A stretch of DNA of 64,000 nt from Labrenzia sp. CE80 (GTDB lineage: Bacteria; Pseudomonadota; Alphaproteobacteria; Rhizobiales; Stappiaceae), in contig NZ_WAJT01000001.1 in assembly GCF_009650605.1 (NCBI RefSeq), positions 62,001-126,000 on the forward strand. Direction: 5' to 3'. The notes under the pieces were generated by a model, which saw only the letters and a program-made list of their open reading frames with translations, ran no database searches and was not told where the DNA came from. Positions 1 to 8,799 of the stretch are shown one piece after another. Made by a program: the position numbers and the translations under genes. Position 1 is the stretch's first letter. Each line of letters opens with the position of its first letter.

Positions 1-32
1 ATTCTCCGGTTCGACTAAAAAGGTGAACAGTT

Positions 33-512
33 ATGAGCGTGGAAATCAGACCCATTGAGGATGAAGACCATGATGCGGTCCGCATGCTTCTGACCGATCG
101 TTGGACGAGCCCCGACATCATGCTGGACAACCAGATGGTGGATGCATCGAGGCTTCCAGGGTTCGTAGCGATTGCAGGCGAGGAGATGGCAGGGCTGGTC
201 ACCGTCATCAAGCGCGCGGAAGAATGGGAAATTCTGACGCTGGACTCCTTGAGCCGCTGGGCAGGCACCGGCACGTTGCTGCTAGATGCTGTCGTCAAGG
301 ATGCGCGGGAGGCCGGCATCAAGCGGCTCACTGTCCGCACGTCCAACGATAATCTCGACGCTTTCCGGTTTTATCAGCGTCGTGGTTTTCGTTTGGAGCG
401 GATTGCGCAGGGCGTGATTGATCAGGAGCGTGAGCAAAAGCCCGAAATCCCGACCCGCGGCGACTACGGCATTCCGATCCATGACGAGGTGCTGTTTGCG
501 CGGGCGCTCTAA
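33..512 (+). CDS. GNAT family N-acetyltransferase
   Basis: A 159-residue single-domain protein with the GNAT fold pattern: beta strands and a pyrophosphate-binding segment around residues 75-85 (GTGTLLLDAV), then the late NxxAxxFYxxxGF signature seen as NLDAFRFYQRRGF. The family transfers an acetyl group from acetyl-CoA to an amine; the substrate cannot be read from sequence. An AGGTGA ribosome-binding site lies about 7 bases before the ATG. The gene is convergent with the MaoC gene and their last four bases overlap, so no separate terminator fits between them. Length is normal for the family. Confidence 0.85.
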   Translation: MSVEIRPIEDEDHDAVRMLLTDRWTSPDIMLDNQMVDASRLPGFVAIAGEEMAGLVTVIKRAEEWEILTLDSLSRWAGTGTLLLDAVVKDAREAGIKRLTVRTSNDNLDAFRFYQRRGFRLERIAQGVIDQEREQKPEIPTRGDYGIPIHDEVLFARAL

Positions 513-991
513 CCCCGGTCGCGTCGCTGCTGGAAAACGTTGCTTTTGAAGAAGAAGACCGGTTCGCCGTTCTGGTTGATGCCATGGTTCTCGCCATGGA
601 TCAGACCCCATTCGGGCCGGCTTTTGCTTTCCGTCTTTCCTGATACGATCCGCTTGTAGGATATGGTGTCGCCAACGAAAACAGGCCTGATCCATTTCAG
701 ATCCTCAAGCCCGGGAGACGGGCCCGTCAGGGCGACGGGCTCTCCTTTGGCTTTGGCCTCTGCTTCCAGCGCCTGCTTCTTTTGAACCAGCAAGCGCATG
801 AAGATGCCGGCCGTTTGCCATCCGGAGGCGCAAAGCTTGCCGAAGTGGGTCTGTACGGCGGCCGCATCGCTCAGGTGATAGGGCTGCGGGTCATATTTTT
901 GGGCAAAGCGGATGATTTCCTCGCGGCCGAACGTGTGGCTGCCAAGCTCCATCTCATTGCCAATGGCAATATCTTCGAAATAACGGATCAT
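509..991 (-). CDS. MaoC-like hotdog dehydratase (downstream of pair)
   Basis: A 160-residue MaoC/(R)-hydratase-like single hotdog domain. The start FEDIAIGNEMELGS and the segment FAQKYDPQPYHLSD match the family's hydratase motif region, with the usual Asp and His. These proteins hydrate enoyl-CoA or related thioesters; the substrate is unknown. The gene overlaps the upstream MaoC gene by 4 bases (ATGA), so the two are translationally coupled and probably form a heterodimer or two-hotdog unit. In many alphaproteobacteria such a MaoC pair follows ychF. Confidence 0.88.
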   Translation of the reverse strand: MIRYFEDIAIGNEMELGSHTFGREEIIRFAQKYDPQPYHLSDAAAVQTHFGKLCASGWQTAGIFMRLLVQKKQALEAEAKAKGEPVALTGPSPGLEDLKWIRPVFVGDTISYKRIVSGKTESKSRPEWGLIHGENHGINQNGEPVFFFKSNVFQQRRDRG

Positions 992-1455
992 GTGTTGCTG
1001 CTCCGCATTCGGAATAGGGCGGGGTTTTCATAGGTCATGACCAATGCGCCCGACTGGTTCGTGGTCTCCAGGCGCATGGTGATCATGCCAAAGCCAGGTT
1101 TCGAGCGCAGCGACCGAACGGCCAGGATTTCCATTCGCGCCGTCAGGACGTCACCTGCATAGACCGGTTTGCGCCAAAGCAACTTCTCAATGCCCGGAGA
1201 CCCCTGACAGGTGCTCTTGTTCAGGACACCAAGGGCGAGCAGGCGCATGGTTATCGACGCCGTGTGCCAGCCAGAAGCGGCAAGGCCGCCCAGGATGGAG
1301 GCCGCGCCGGCTTCCTCGTCCAGATGAAAGGGTTGTGGGTCGAATTCGCTCGCAAACTCGATGATCTCTTCGCGACTGACTTCGTAGCTTCCAAGTTCGA
1401 AAACCTGGCCCGGTGTGAAGTCTTCAAAGGCAAGTGGTGCAGTCATGCCGGGCAA
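988..1455 (-). CDS. MaoC-like hotdog dehydratase (first of pair)
   Basis: A 155-residue hotdog protein similar in layout to its downstream neighbour: FEDFTPGQVFELGSYEVS at the N-terminus and FASEFDPQPFHLDEE as the hydratase motif with the family Asp/His. It is a second single-domain enoyl-CoA hydratase-like subunit. The stop overlaps the start of the next gene by ATGA, which supports co-translation. The two copies are related but clearly diverged, suggesting an old duplication with specialised partners rather than a recent repeat. Confidence 0.88.
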   Translation of the reverse strand: MPGMTAPLAFEDFTPGQVFELGSYEVSREEIIEFASEFDPQPFHLDEEAGAASILGGLAASGWHTASITMRLLALGVLNKSTCQGSPGIEKLLWRKPVYAGDVLTARMEILAVRSLRSKPGFGMITMRLETTNQSGALVMTYENPALFRMRSSNT

Positions 1456-1646
1456 CCTAATTGAGCCGCGGAAATGACGCTAGCCCTGTCTTTCGGGTTT
1501 GAAACGACTGGTTCGATCGCCAGTACTTCATCCCTTCATCTTGTCAATTTTGCACTGCGGCAAGGCACGGCCTATGATGACCACGTCTATGGTTCCGTCT
1601 TCCAAACGGGATTTTCTGTCCAATCATTTTCCGGGAGTTCTTTTTC

Positions 1647-2669
1647 ATGTCAGCTGTTACGCCGCTCGAAACGGCGGAAGCCATCTCCGACATTGCCTTT
1701 GCCTTCATGGGGTCCAAAGCCCTGTTTGCGGCTCTCCATGTTGATCTTTTTTCTGCACTGTCGGAACAAACACTGACCGCTGAAGAACTTGCGGTTCGAA
1801 CCGGATTGGAGGTCGATCGCATCACCACGCTCCTCACTGCCCTGACGGTTTTGGGGCTGGTCCGTCGAGATGGCGGGGGATTTGCCAATTCTCCTGCGGC
1901 CGAGGGCTTCCTCGTTAAGGGCCGCAAGTATGACTTCGGAGACTATCTCCGTTTTCAGATCGACAAGCAGATGTATCCGTTTTTGACCCAGCTTAATGAT
2001 GCCCTGACCGGCTCGTTGAAGGAGGACCAGGTGTCTTCCTACGCCGAGTGGTTCGAAGACCCTGAGCAGGCCCGGCTGTATTCCAAGTCGCAGCATGCAG
2101 GGTCTCTGGGGCCAGGACGTGCGCTTTCCAAGATCGTGGATCTTTCCGAGGCGAGATCGTTGCTGGATGTCGGCGGCGGGACTGGCGCGTTCTCCATTTC
2201 GCTGTGCAAGGCTTATCCGGAGCTCAAGTCCACCATTCTTGATTTTCCCAATGTGGCTGCGGTTGGGGAAGGGTTCATTGCAGAAGCGGGCCTTGCCGAG
2301 CGCATTACATATCAGCCGGGGAATGCCCTGGAAGACCAATGGCCCGCGCAGGCGGACGTGGTGTTGATGTCTTATCTCTTTTCCGGCGTGCCTGGTGACG
2401 CGATCGCCGGTCTGGTCCGCAAGGCCAAGGAAACGCTAACGCGTGGCGGCCGGTTCGTCGTCCATGACTTCATGGTGGATGAAGACAGGGAAGGGCCCAA
2501 GCTGGCCGCTCTTTGGCAGCTTCAGCACACGGCATTCAACCCAAAGGCGCGCTCGATCACATCGACTTATGTGAAGGATCTCATGGAGGCCGCTGGTTTC
2601 GAGGGCGTTGAGGTGAGCGTGATGATCCCCGGCATGACCATGCTGGTCCACGGAGTCAAACCGGCCTGA
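1647..2669 (+). CDS. SAM-dependent O-methyltransferase, family 2
   Basis: A 340-residue protein built like acetylserotonin or plant caffeate-type O-methyltransferases. The N-terminal 110 residues form a winged-helix dimerisation domain (EAISDIAFAFMGSKAL through LVRRDGGGF). The Rossmann SAM-binding motif is LLDVGGGTGAFSISL near residue 173, and HDFMVDEDREGPKLAAL is the usual post-motif segment. The substrate is probably a small hydroxylated molecule but is not identifiable. A GGGAG site lies upstream of the ATG. The gene is convergent with the epimerase gene and a hairpin separates them. Confidence 0.88.
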   Translation: MSAVTPLETAEAISDIAFAFMGSKALFAALHVDLFSALSEQTLTAEELAVRTGLEVDRITTLLTALTVLGLVRRDGGGFANSPAAEGFLVKGRKYDFGDYLRFQIDKQMYPFLTQLNDALTGSLKEDQVSSYAEWFEDPEQARLYSKSQHAGSLGPGRALSKIVDLSEARSLLDVGGGTGAFSISLCKAYPELKSTILDFPNVAAVGEGFIAEAGLAERITYQPGNALEDQWPAQADVVLMSYLFSGVPGDAIAGLVRKAKETLTRGGRFVVHDFMVDEDREGPKLAALWQLQHTAFNPKARSITSTYVKDLMEAAGFEGVEVSVMIPGMTMLVHGVKPA

Positions 2670-2689
2670 GTCAACTTGATTGAATAGTG

Positions 2690-2717
2690 GTTCGGCCGGG
2701 CCTCTGCCTGGCCGAAC
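2690..2717. terminator. Hairpin between convergent genes
   Basis: Perfect 8-base arms GTTCGGCC and GGCCGAAC flank a 12-base loop in the short gap between the methyltransferase and the epimerase. There is no strong T-run on either side, so it is only a possible bidirectional terminator. Confidence 0.45.
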
Positions 2718-2726
2718 TGCGTTTCG

Positions 2727-3644
2727 TCACGCCTTGACGTGTTCGCGCCAGTTGTGGTTCTCGCTGAAGCCAAGCACTTCCCTGATTTTTCGGTTTGAAA
2801 ACAGCGCTTCGTGCTCGCCGAGTTCACGGCTGACAGGCACACCTGGGAAGAAGCGTGACAGGATTTCAGTGTTGGGAATGTCGACGGAATTTGTGTCGTT
2901 TCCGGCATTGAAGATCTGATAGCCGAGGCCGTCCTTGGCAACGCAAAGGTCGACGATCTGGCCCAGGTCCCGCGCGTCGATGTAGCAAAAGATGTTGCGA
3001 CGGCGCTGCGCCGGGTTTGCGAAGAAATCGGGAAAGCGATCGTACTCATGTGGCTCGATTACATTGCCGATGCGCAGGGCATAGATGTCGAACCCCGACC
3101 GCCGCTGGAAGGCACGCGCTGTCTGTTCGTTGACCACTTTCGACAGGCCGTAACTATCCATCGGGTTGACGTCATAGTCTTCCTCGACCGGCAGAACGTC
3201 CGGATCGATCACCCCATCGGCGAAGCAGACGCCGTAGGTGGTCTCCGAAGAGGCGATGATGATCTTGCGGATGCCAAGCTTCACGGCGGCCTCAATGACA
3301 TTGTAGGTGCCGACCGTGTTGACTGCGAAGGTCTTGTTGTCCGGATGAATTAAAATCCGCGGCACTGCTGCGAAATGCACGACAGCATCGAAGGCGGGCA
3401 CCCCATGGCCCGGTTCCAGTTCATCGAAGTTGGCGTAGCTTGTCATGACGTTGAACATCTCGCCCGACTGGGTGATGTCAGCTGTGAGGTTGTCGACGCC
3501 CGGATGATCCAGCGGAGTGAGGTCGACGTTCACGACCCTGTGGCCCTTGTCGAGGAGATAGGGGACGACATGTCGTCCGGCCTTGCCGGAGCCGCCGGTA
3601 AAGAGGATGCGTTTTGCTCTGTTCTTGTGCTCGGTTGCCATCAT
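2727..3644 (-). CDS. NAD-dependent epimerase/dehydratase (extended SDR)
   Basis: A 305-residue extended short-chain dehydrogenase. The NAD-binding glycine motif is TGGSGKAGRHV near residue 16, and HFAAVP follows beta strand 4. The catalytic triad appears as the Ser/Thr pair SSETTYG and the YGLSK motif (YxxxK). The nucleotide-sugar epimerase/dehydratase family acts on UDP- or dTDP-sugars, but some members take other substrates and this one has no sugar-pathway neighbours. Two ATG codons stand in a row at the start. The gene appears to be alone. Confidence 0.88.
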   Translation of the reverse strand: MMATEHKNRAKRILFTGGSGKAGRHVVPYLLDKGHRVVNVDLTPLDHPGVDNLTADITQSGEMFNVMTSYANFDELEPGHGVPAFDAVVHFAAVPRILIHPDNKTFAVNTVGTYNVIEAAVKLGIRKIIIASSETTYGVCFADGVIDPDVLPVEEDYDVNPMDSYGLSKVVNEQTARAFQRRSGFDIYALRIGNVIEPHEYDRFPDFFANPAQRRRNIFCYIDARDLGQIVDLCVAKDGLGYQIFNAGNDTNSVDIPNTEILSRFFPGVPVSRELGEHEALFSNRKIREVLGFSENHNWREHVKA

Positions 3645-3908
3645 CTGCCTCTGCGTTCTGTTCCTCGCGCATCATGAGCAAATTGAACCGCGTTTCCAGA
3701 GGCGCTGGCGGGATGGACGCAGAAACATCTGTGCTGTCAGATAGACGGTCGAAATCTTCCTTCGAAGGCAAGCGCGCCTGACAATTGCCTCCAGTACCGA
3801 GGGAGGAGTGCAGCAGTTTTAGTTGCAGATCATTTCATGCTGATATTGGTTGTTTTTATGCGTGGGGCGCTTCATGCCCCTCAGGTTTTGAGGCGTGGCG
3901 GGTGCCGC

Positions 3909-5684
3909 TTAGAGCGGCCAGAAGATCAGGATGGCAGGCACCGAGACCAGCAGGACGAGCACTTCCAGGGGCAAGCCCATGCGCCAGTAGTCACCGAAGC
4001 GATAGCCGCCAGGGCCCATGATGATCGTGTTGTTCTTGTGGCCAATGGGTGTCAGGAACGCGCATGATCCGGCAACGGCAACACCCATCAGGAACGGGTC
4101 CGGGCTGACCTCGAGCGCCCTGGCGATCTGAAGGCCGATGGGGGCTGCAATCAGGCATGTTGCGACGTTGTTCAGGAAATCGGACAGGGTCATGGTGACG
4201 GCCATGAGCACGGCAAGGGCGACCCAGACGGGATATCCTTCTGTCAGGACGACGATGCTTGAGGCGATCAGCTGTGCGCTTCCCGAGGCTTCAAAGGCCT
4301 GTCCGAGGGGAATGAGAGATCCGAGTAGCACAATGACTTTCCATTCCACTGCTTCATAAACTTCCGTGCCGCTGATCAGGCCTGCGACGCCATAGACAAT
4401 GACGCAGGCGGCCAGGGCAACCGGGAGGTAGACAAGACCTGATACGGCTGCGGCAATGGCGAGCGCGAATGCGCCAATGGCCAGCGCGGCCTTGTTGCGT
4501 TGAACCAAATCGGTCTTTTTGCCTTCGAGCGGCAGGACACCAAGCCAGTTGATCGCAGCCTCAAGACGTTCGCTTGATCCCAACAGGAGAAGCACATCGC
4601 CCGGCTCCACCTTCAGGTGGCGTACCCTGGCATGGACACGGCGGCCCTGTCGGGACAGGCCGAGAAGCGTGACACCGTGGCGGTGGAGCAGGCTGAGGTT
4701 GAAGGCACTTTGATGAGCAATGCGGGCATTGTCCGGAACGATCGCCTCACGCAGGGACAGACTGCCGCCGGTGATGCCAGGCTTATGTTTTTCCGAGCCG
4801 GCAAAGTCCAGTTTAGCAGCCCCCATGAAAGCTTCGATGCCCTTCGGCTCACCTTCAACGACCAGGAAGTCTCCTGGCATGATTTTCTCACGGCGGGCGA
4901 AACCGCGTAGCCGTCGCCCGTGGCGGATCAGCCCCAGAATGTTGATGTCCTTTTCGTCCGCCATTGGATAGAGGTCGTTGATGGTGACTTCGCTGTCCTT
5001 CGCCATCTCGCCGACCCGCAATTCGGCAATGTAAAGGCTGGATGCCGGATCATCGTCTTCCGGCATCTGCGCGACACGTGAGGGTAAAAGCCGCCAGCCG
5101 ATGAGCGTGACGAAGAGAACGCCGGTGACGGCGACCGCCAGGCCAACTGGCGCAAAGGAAAACATGGAGAAGGCTTCGCCAAGCGCGTCCTGACGGTACT
5201 GGGCCACGACGATGTTCGGCGGAGTTCCGATCAATGTGATCATGCCGCCCAGTATGGTGGCAAAGGAGAGGGGCATGAGTGACAGGCCGACAGCCCTTCC
5301 GGCCTTTCGAGCGGCTTCAATATCGAGCGGCATCAAGAGCGCCAATGCAGCGACATTGTTGATGATCGCAGAAAGGCCAGCTCCAATCACCGACATGACG
5401 CCGATGTGCCGGGACAGGCCAGCCGAGTTCGACAACAGATATCCGGCAACGAGCTCGACCGCGCCGGAATTCATCAGCCCGCGCGAGACAATCAACACCA
5501 ATGCGATGATTACGACGGCGGGGTGACCGAAGCCCGAAAAGACACTGTCGGTGGGGACCAGGCCGAGCACGGTCGCGATGACGAGGGCGGAAAAGGCGAG
5601 AAGATCGTACCGGATGCGGCCCCAGATCAGGAGGGTGAAGAGCAACCCGAAAAGAGTGAAAAGCGCAATTTGATCAAATGTCAC
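3909..5684 (-). CDS. SLC13-family permease with two RCK_C domains
   Basis: A 591-residue membrane protein. Two transporter halves (residues 1-200 and about 400-591) flank a cytoplasmic insert with two TrkA-C/RCK_C-like domains (around 215-295 and 310-390). The DASS/SLC13 sodium-binding clamshell motifs are visible as TLIGTPPNIV in the first half and FLTPIGHKNNTI in the second. The family moves sulfate or dicarboxylates with sodium; this RCK_C-containing branch is usually annotated as a sodium/sulfate or citrate-type carrier. The substrate remains an inference. The gene is transcribed divergently from the PilZ gene. Confidence 0.88.
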   Translation of the reverse strand: MTFDQIALFTLFGLLFTLLIWGRIRYDLLAFSALVIATVLGLVPTDSVFSGFGHPAVVIIALVLIVSRGLMNSGAVELVAGYLLSNSAGLSRHIGVMSVIGAGLSAIINNVAALALLMPLDIEAARKAGRAVGLSLMPLSFATILGGMITLIGTPPNIVVAQYRQDALGEAFSMFSFAPVGLAVAVTGVLFVTLIGWRLLPSRVAQMPEDDDPASSLYIAELRVGEMAKDSEVTINDLYPMADEKDINILGLIRHGRRLRGFARREKIMPGDFLVVEGEPKGIEAFMGAAKLDFAGSEKHKPGITGGSLSLREAIVPDNARIAHQSAFNLSLLHRHGVTLLGLSRQGRRVHARVRHLKVEPGDVLLLLGSSERLEAAINWLGVLPLEGKKTDLVQRNKAALAIGAFALAIAAAVSGLVYLPVALAACVIVYGVAGLISGTEVYEAVEWKVIVLLGSLIPLGQAFEASGSAQLIASSIVVLTEGYPVWVALAVLMAVTMTLSDFLNNVATCLIAAPIGLQIARALEVSPDPFLMGVAVAGSCAFLTPIGHKNNTIIMGPGGYRFGDYWRMGLPLEVLVLLVSVPAILIFWPL

Positions 5685-5916
5685 CTGCGAAGTCTCCGGT
5701 CGGCCGAAACGTGATTCCTCATTGGCTGCGACAATAGGCGGGTTTGGATGACGGCGCTGCTATTGTTTCCTGCCTTTCCCTCTGAAAAGCGTGAACTGCT
5801 CACCGTGCTTTGAGATGTCAGTTCGAGGTGCCGCAAGGTTAGAGAGAAATAAGCATTTTTTCACAAAAGCCAGATAATATTTACATGGACTATTTTTGCT
5901 ATTTGACGAGGTTTCC

Positions 5917-6462
5917 ATGTTTACCGAGCAATTGACTGCGCGTCGAACAAGTGCCGAAGAGCTGGAAAATGCAATTCCTGTTCTCGCATTGGATCTGGAC
6001 AGCCTCAAATGCGTGGAAACGAAAGCTGTCAACTTCAGCGACTGGGGCTGCAAGCTCGTCGGCGAGGGACTTGGCATTCTGAATAAGAACATCGCCCTGA
6101 AACTCGAAGAAGAAGACGAGTTTCAACGGGGCAAGGTGACCGGCCACAAGGCGGACTATGTGACCGTCCTGTTCCAGCGGGAGGTGACACCTTCCATGGA
6201 GAAGCGGGGCGAGCCGCGCTATCCTGTGACCGTGGCGGCCAGGATCAGGGATCTGGCGCGCAAGATCGAGATCTCCTGCATGATCACGGATGCGAGCCGT
6301 TCAGGCTGCCGAGTCGAGGGTGCGGACTTGAGCCGCATTCCCGACGACCTTCTTGTCTATGTCGAAGGTTTCGAACGTCCCGTGCGCGGACAGGTCGCCT
6401 GGAAAGAAGATCTGACGGCGGGTCTGCGCCTCAATTGGGAAGGCGCCAGCGCTCTCAAATAG
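5917..6462 (+). CDS. Tandem PilZ-domain protein
   Basis: A 181-residue protein. The C-terminal PilZ domain is canonical: KRGEPRYPV supplies the RxxxR motif and DASRSGCRVEG the D/NxSxxG motif that together bind cyclic di-GMP. The N-terminal half has a PilZ-like strand pattern and a similar NFSDWGCKL motif but lacks a clear RxxxR, so it looks like a degenerate first copy. The ATG at 5917 is preceded by GAGG at good spacing and is preferred over an in-frame TTG 21 bases upstream. Likely a cyclic di-GMP receptor; its output partner is unknown. Confidence 0.82.
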   Translation: MFTEQLTARRTSAEELENAIPVLALDLDSLKCVETKAVNFSDWGCKLVGEGLGILNKNIALKLEEEDEFQRGKVTGHKADYVTVLFQREVTPSMEKRGEPRYPVTVAARIRDLARKIEISCMITDASRSGCRVEGADLSRIPDDLLVYVEGFERPVRGQVAWKEDLTAGLRLNWEGASALK

Positions 6463-6474
6463 CTTTGGTAAGCC

Positions 6475-6496
6475 GCGGGCCTCGTCAGAGGCCCGC
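6475..6496. terminator. Perfect hairpin between PilZ gene and ychF
   Basis: Nine-base arms GCGGGCCTC and GAGGCCCGC with a GTCA loop lie in the 46-base convergent gap. No T-tract follows, so this would be a bidirectional, weakly intrinsic terminator. Confidence 0.5.
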
Positions 6497-6508
6497 AGCA
6501 TCCATGTT

Positions 6509-7609
6509 CTAGGTGTTGAACTTGAAGAGCAGGATGTCGCCGTCCTTGACGATGTATTCCTTGCCCTCGTCACGCGCCTTGCCGGCTTCCTTGGCCGCCG
6601 TTTCACCGCCGAGAGAGACGTAGTCGTCATAGGCAATGGTTTGTGCCCGGATGAAGCCTCGTTCGAAATCCGTATGGATCACTCCAGCAGCTCCTGGAGC
6701 CTTGGTGCCTTCGGTGATCGTCCAAGCCCGTGTTTCCTTTGGACCAGCGGTGAAATAGGTGATCAGGCCAAGCAGCTCGTAGCCGGTCCGGATCAAACGA
6801 TCGAGGCCAGGCTCTTCAAGACCGATGGTCTCCAGAAACTCTTCCTGCTCTTCCTTGTCCAGCTGCGAGATTTCAGCTTCGATGGCCGCTGAAATCACGA
6901 CGGACGCTGCGCCTTCAGCCTTGGCTTTTTCCTCAACCTTGGCGGACAGGGCGTTGCCGGTCCCGGCCGATGCTTCCTCGACGTTGCAGACGTACAGAAC
7001 AGGCTTGGAGGTCAGAAGGTTGAGACCCTCCAGGATCTTCTTTTCTTCCGGATCGTCCAGCTTCATCGTGCGGACGGGCTTGCCTTCCTGTAGCAGAGCC
7101 AGAGCCGCTTCCATGATCGGGACGGTTGCCTTGGCTTCCTTGTCGCCGGTGGTCGCCTTTTTCTTCAGCGGTGCGACCCGGCGCTCGAGGCTTTCCATGT
7201 CCGCGACCATCAGCTCCGTTTCGACGGTGTCGGCATCAGCGATCGGATCGATTGTGCCTTCGACATGGGTGATGTCGTCGTCTTCAAAGCAGCGTAGAAC
7301 GTGCGCGATGGCGTCGACTTCGCGGATGTTGGCCAGGAACTGGTTGCCCAGACCTTCTCCCTTGGATGCTCCGCGGACAAGACCGGCGATGTCGACGAAG
7401 GTGATCCTGGTCGGGATCACTTCCTTGGAGCCTGCGACCGAGCGGATTGCATCGAGGCGCGGATCGGGAACGGCCACTTCACCGGTGTTCGGCTCGATCG
7501 TGCAGAAGGGATAGTTTGCCGCTTGTGCAGCTGCGGTCTTTGTGAGCGCGTTGAAGAGTGTGGACTTGCCGACATTGGGCAGTCCGACAATGCCGCACTG
7601 GAAACCCAT
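6509..7609 (-). CDS. ychF: Redox-regulated ATPase/GTPase YchF
   Basis: A 366-residue Obg-superfamily protein of normal length. The P-loop GLPNVGKSTLFNALT is at residue 8, followed by a switch segment DIAGLVRGASKGEGLGN and a C-terminal TGS domain (LLGLITYFTAGPKETRAW onward, ending in VKDGDILLFKFN). YchF binds ribosomes, prefers ATP and is linked to oxidative-stress control. In alphaproteobacteria it usually follows pth directly; here three unrelated genes lie between them. Confidence 0.97.
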   Translation of the reverse strand: MGFQCGIVGLPNVGKSTLFNALTKTAAAQAANYPFCTIEPNTGEVAVPDPRLDAIRSVAGSKEVIPTRITFVDIAGLVRGASKGEGLGNQFLANIREVDAIAHVLRCFEDDDITHVEGTIDPIADADTVETELMVADMESLERRVAPLKKKATTGDKEAKATVPIMEAALALLQEGKPVRTMKLDDPEEKKILEGLNLLTSKPVLYVCNVEEASAGTGNALSAKVEEKAKAEGAASVVISAAIEAEISQLDKEEQEEFLETIGLEEPGLDRLIRTGYELLGLITYFTAGPKETRAWTITEGTKAPGAAGVIHTDFERGFIRAQTIAYDDYVSLGGETAAKEAGKARDEGKEYIVKDGDILLFKFNT

Positions 7610-7745
7610 GAGAGATCGCTTTCGGTTGTGGAGCTTGTAACGTTGCCGCTATGTGCCGGATGGACGTGGCAAGGTCAAGAGATGCGAAGGCCGAAAGCAG
7701 GAAGACTGCCCTGAGGCAGCCTTCCAAACTTGATCAAAAGGCGCG

Positions 7746-8555
7746 TCAGTCCGCCTTTTTCTGAATTTCCACCTGATGCGGGTAGGGGATCGAGACCCCG
7801 CCGGCGTCAAAGGCTTCCTTGACCTTCTTGGTCATGTCGAACTTCAGGTCCCAGTAGTCGGCGGCCGTGCACCACAGGCGGACGCCGAGATCCACGGAGC
7901 TGTCGCCGAGGTTGGTCACCTTGACCCATGGCTCCGGGTCGGCATGAACGCGCTCGTCGGCCTCGGCCAGTTTCAAGATGATGCCCATCGCCTTGTCGAT
8001 GTCATCTGAATAGTCGATGCCGAATGTGAAATCGACGCGGCGTGTCGGGTGGGTCGAGTAGTTCGAGATGATCGCGCCCCAGGCCTTGCCGTTCGGCAGG
8101 ATGATCTGGACGTTGTCCGGGGTCGAAAGTTCGGTCACGAAGAGATTGATGTCCTTGACCGTTCCCGAGGTTCCGTCGATGTCAACATATTGACCAAGCT
8201 TGTAGGGGCGGAACAGGATCAGCATGACGCCAGCGGCCAGATTGCTCAATGTTCCCTGGAGGGCGAGGCCGATGGCCAGGGAGGCGGCACCGAGGATTGC
8301 GACAAGGCTGGTTGCCTGAATGCCGAAAAGCTGAAGGACAGCGATGAGGGTGATCAGCAGGATCAGCCACTTCACGATCGAGGCAGCGAAGGAGCCGAGC
8401 GTGTCGTCGATACGCGGGCTCGCGTTGACCCGCTTGCGGATCATCGAGCTGACGAAGCCGGAGACGATCCAGCCGATGATCAGGACGACAAGCGCCTTGG
8501 CGACATTGATGAGGAGAGGGGTGTAGACCCCGATCTGATCGATTGTGCTGTCCAT
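7746..8555 (-). CDS. MscS-type small-conductance mechanosensitive channel
   Basis: A 269-residue inner-membrane protein with three predicted helices in the first 120 residues. The pore helix region ILGAASLAIGLALQGTLSNLAAGVMLI is the classic glycine/alanine-packed TM3 of MscS. A beta domain (FRPYKLGQYVDIDGTSGTV) and an alpha/beta vestibule follow. It opens on membrane tension to release solutes during osmotic downshock. I chose the ATG at 8555 because a GAAGGAAG site precedes it; an in-frame extension to 8621 adds an unstructured 22 residues without one. Confidence 0.92.
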   Translation of the reverse strand: MDSTIDQIGVYTPLLINVAKALVVLIIGWIVSGFVSSMIRKRVNASPRIDDTLGSFAASIVKWLILLITLIAVLQLFGIQATSLVAILGAASLAIGLALQGTLSNLAAGVMLILFRPYKLGQYVDIDGTSGTVKDINLFVTELSTPDNVQIILPNGKAWGAIISNYSTHPTRRVDFTFGIDYSDDIDKAMGIILKLAEADERVHADPEPWVKVTNLGDSSVDLGVRLWCTAADYWDLKFDMTKKVKEAFDAGGVSIPYPHQVEIQKKAD

Positions 8556-8742
8556 GAGACTTCCTTCGTGCACTCGACGAGCCAATATTGACCTGCCGAA
8601 ACCTGATTGTGTTTCCGTCATTTCTTAAGTTGACGCAGAGAATAGTTCTGGCGGTGGATATCGCAAGCAATAGAACGGTGCAAGCAGAGGAATTTTCCCA
8701 GATCTCCTCATCCCCTGCCGAATTTATGTTTGTGGCCGGATC

Positions 8743-8780
8743 GATCCACCGGCAGCAAGTTTTGCTGCGGCCGGCGGATC
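8743..8780 (-). terminator. Extended stem-loop after RNase T2 gene
   Basis: Outer arms GATCC/GGATC and inner arms GCAGCAA/TTGCTGC make a long imperfect hairpin 20 bases beyond the stop codon of the RNase T2 gene. No clear T-run, so termination is plausible but unproved. Confidence 0.4.
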
Positions 8781-8799
8781 ATTCGCTGGTCGTCTAAGT

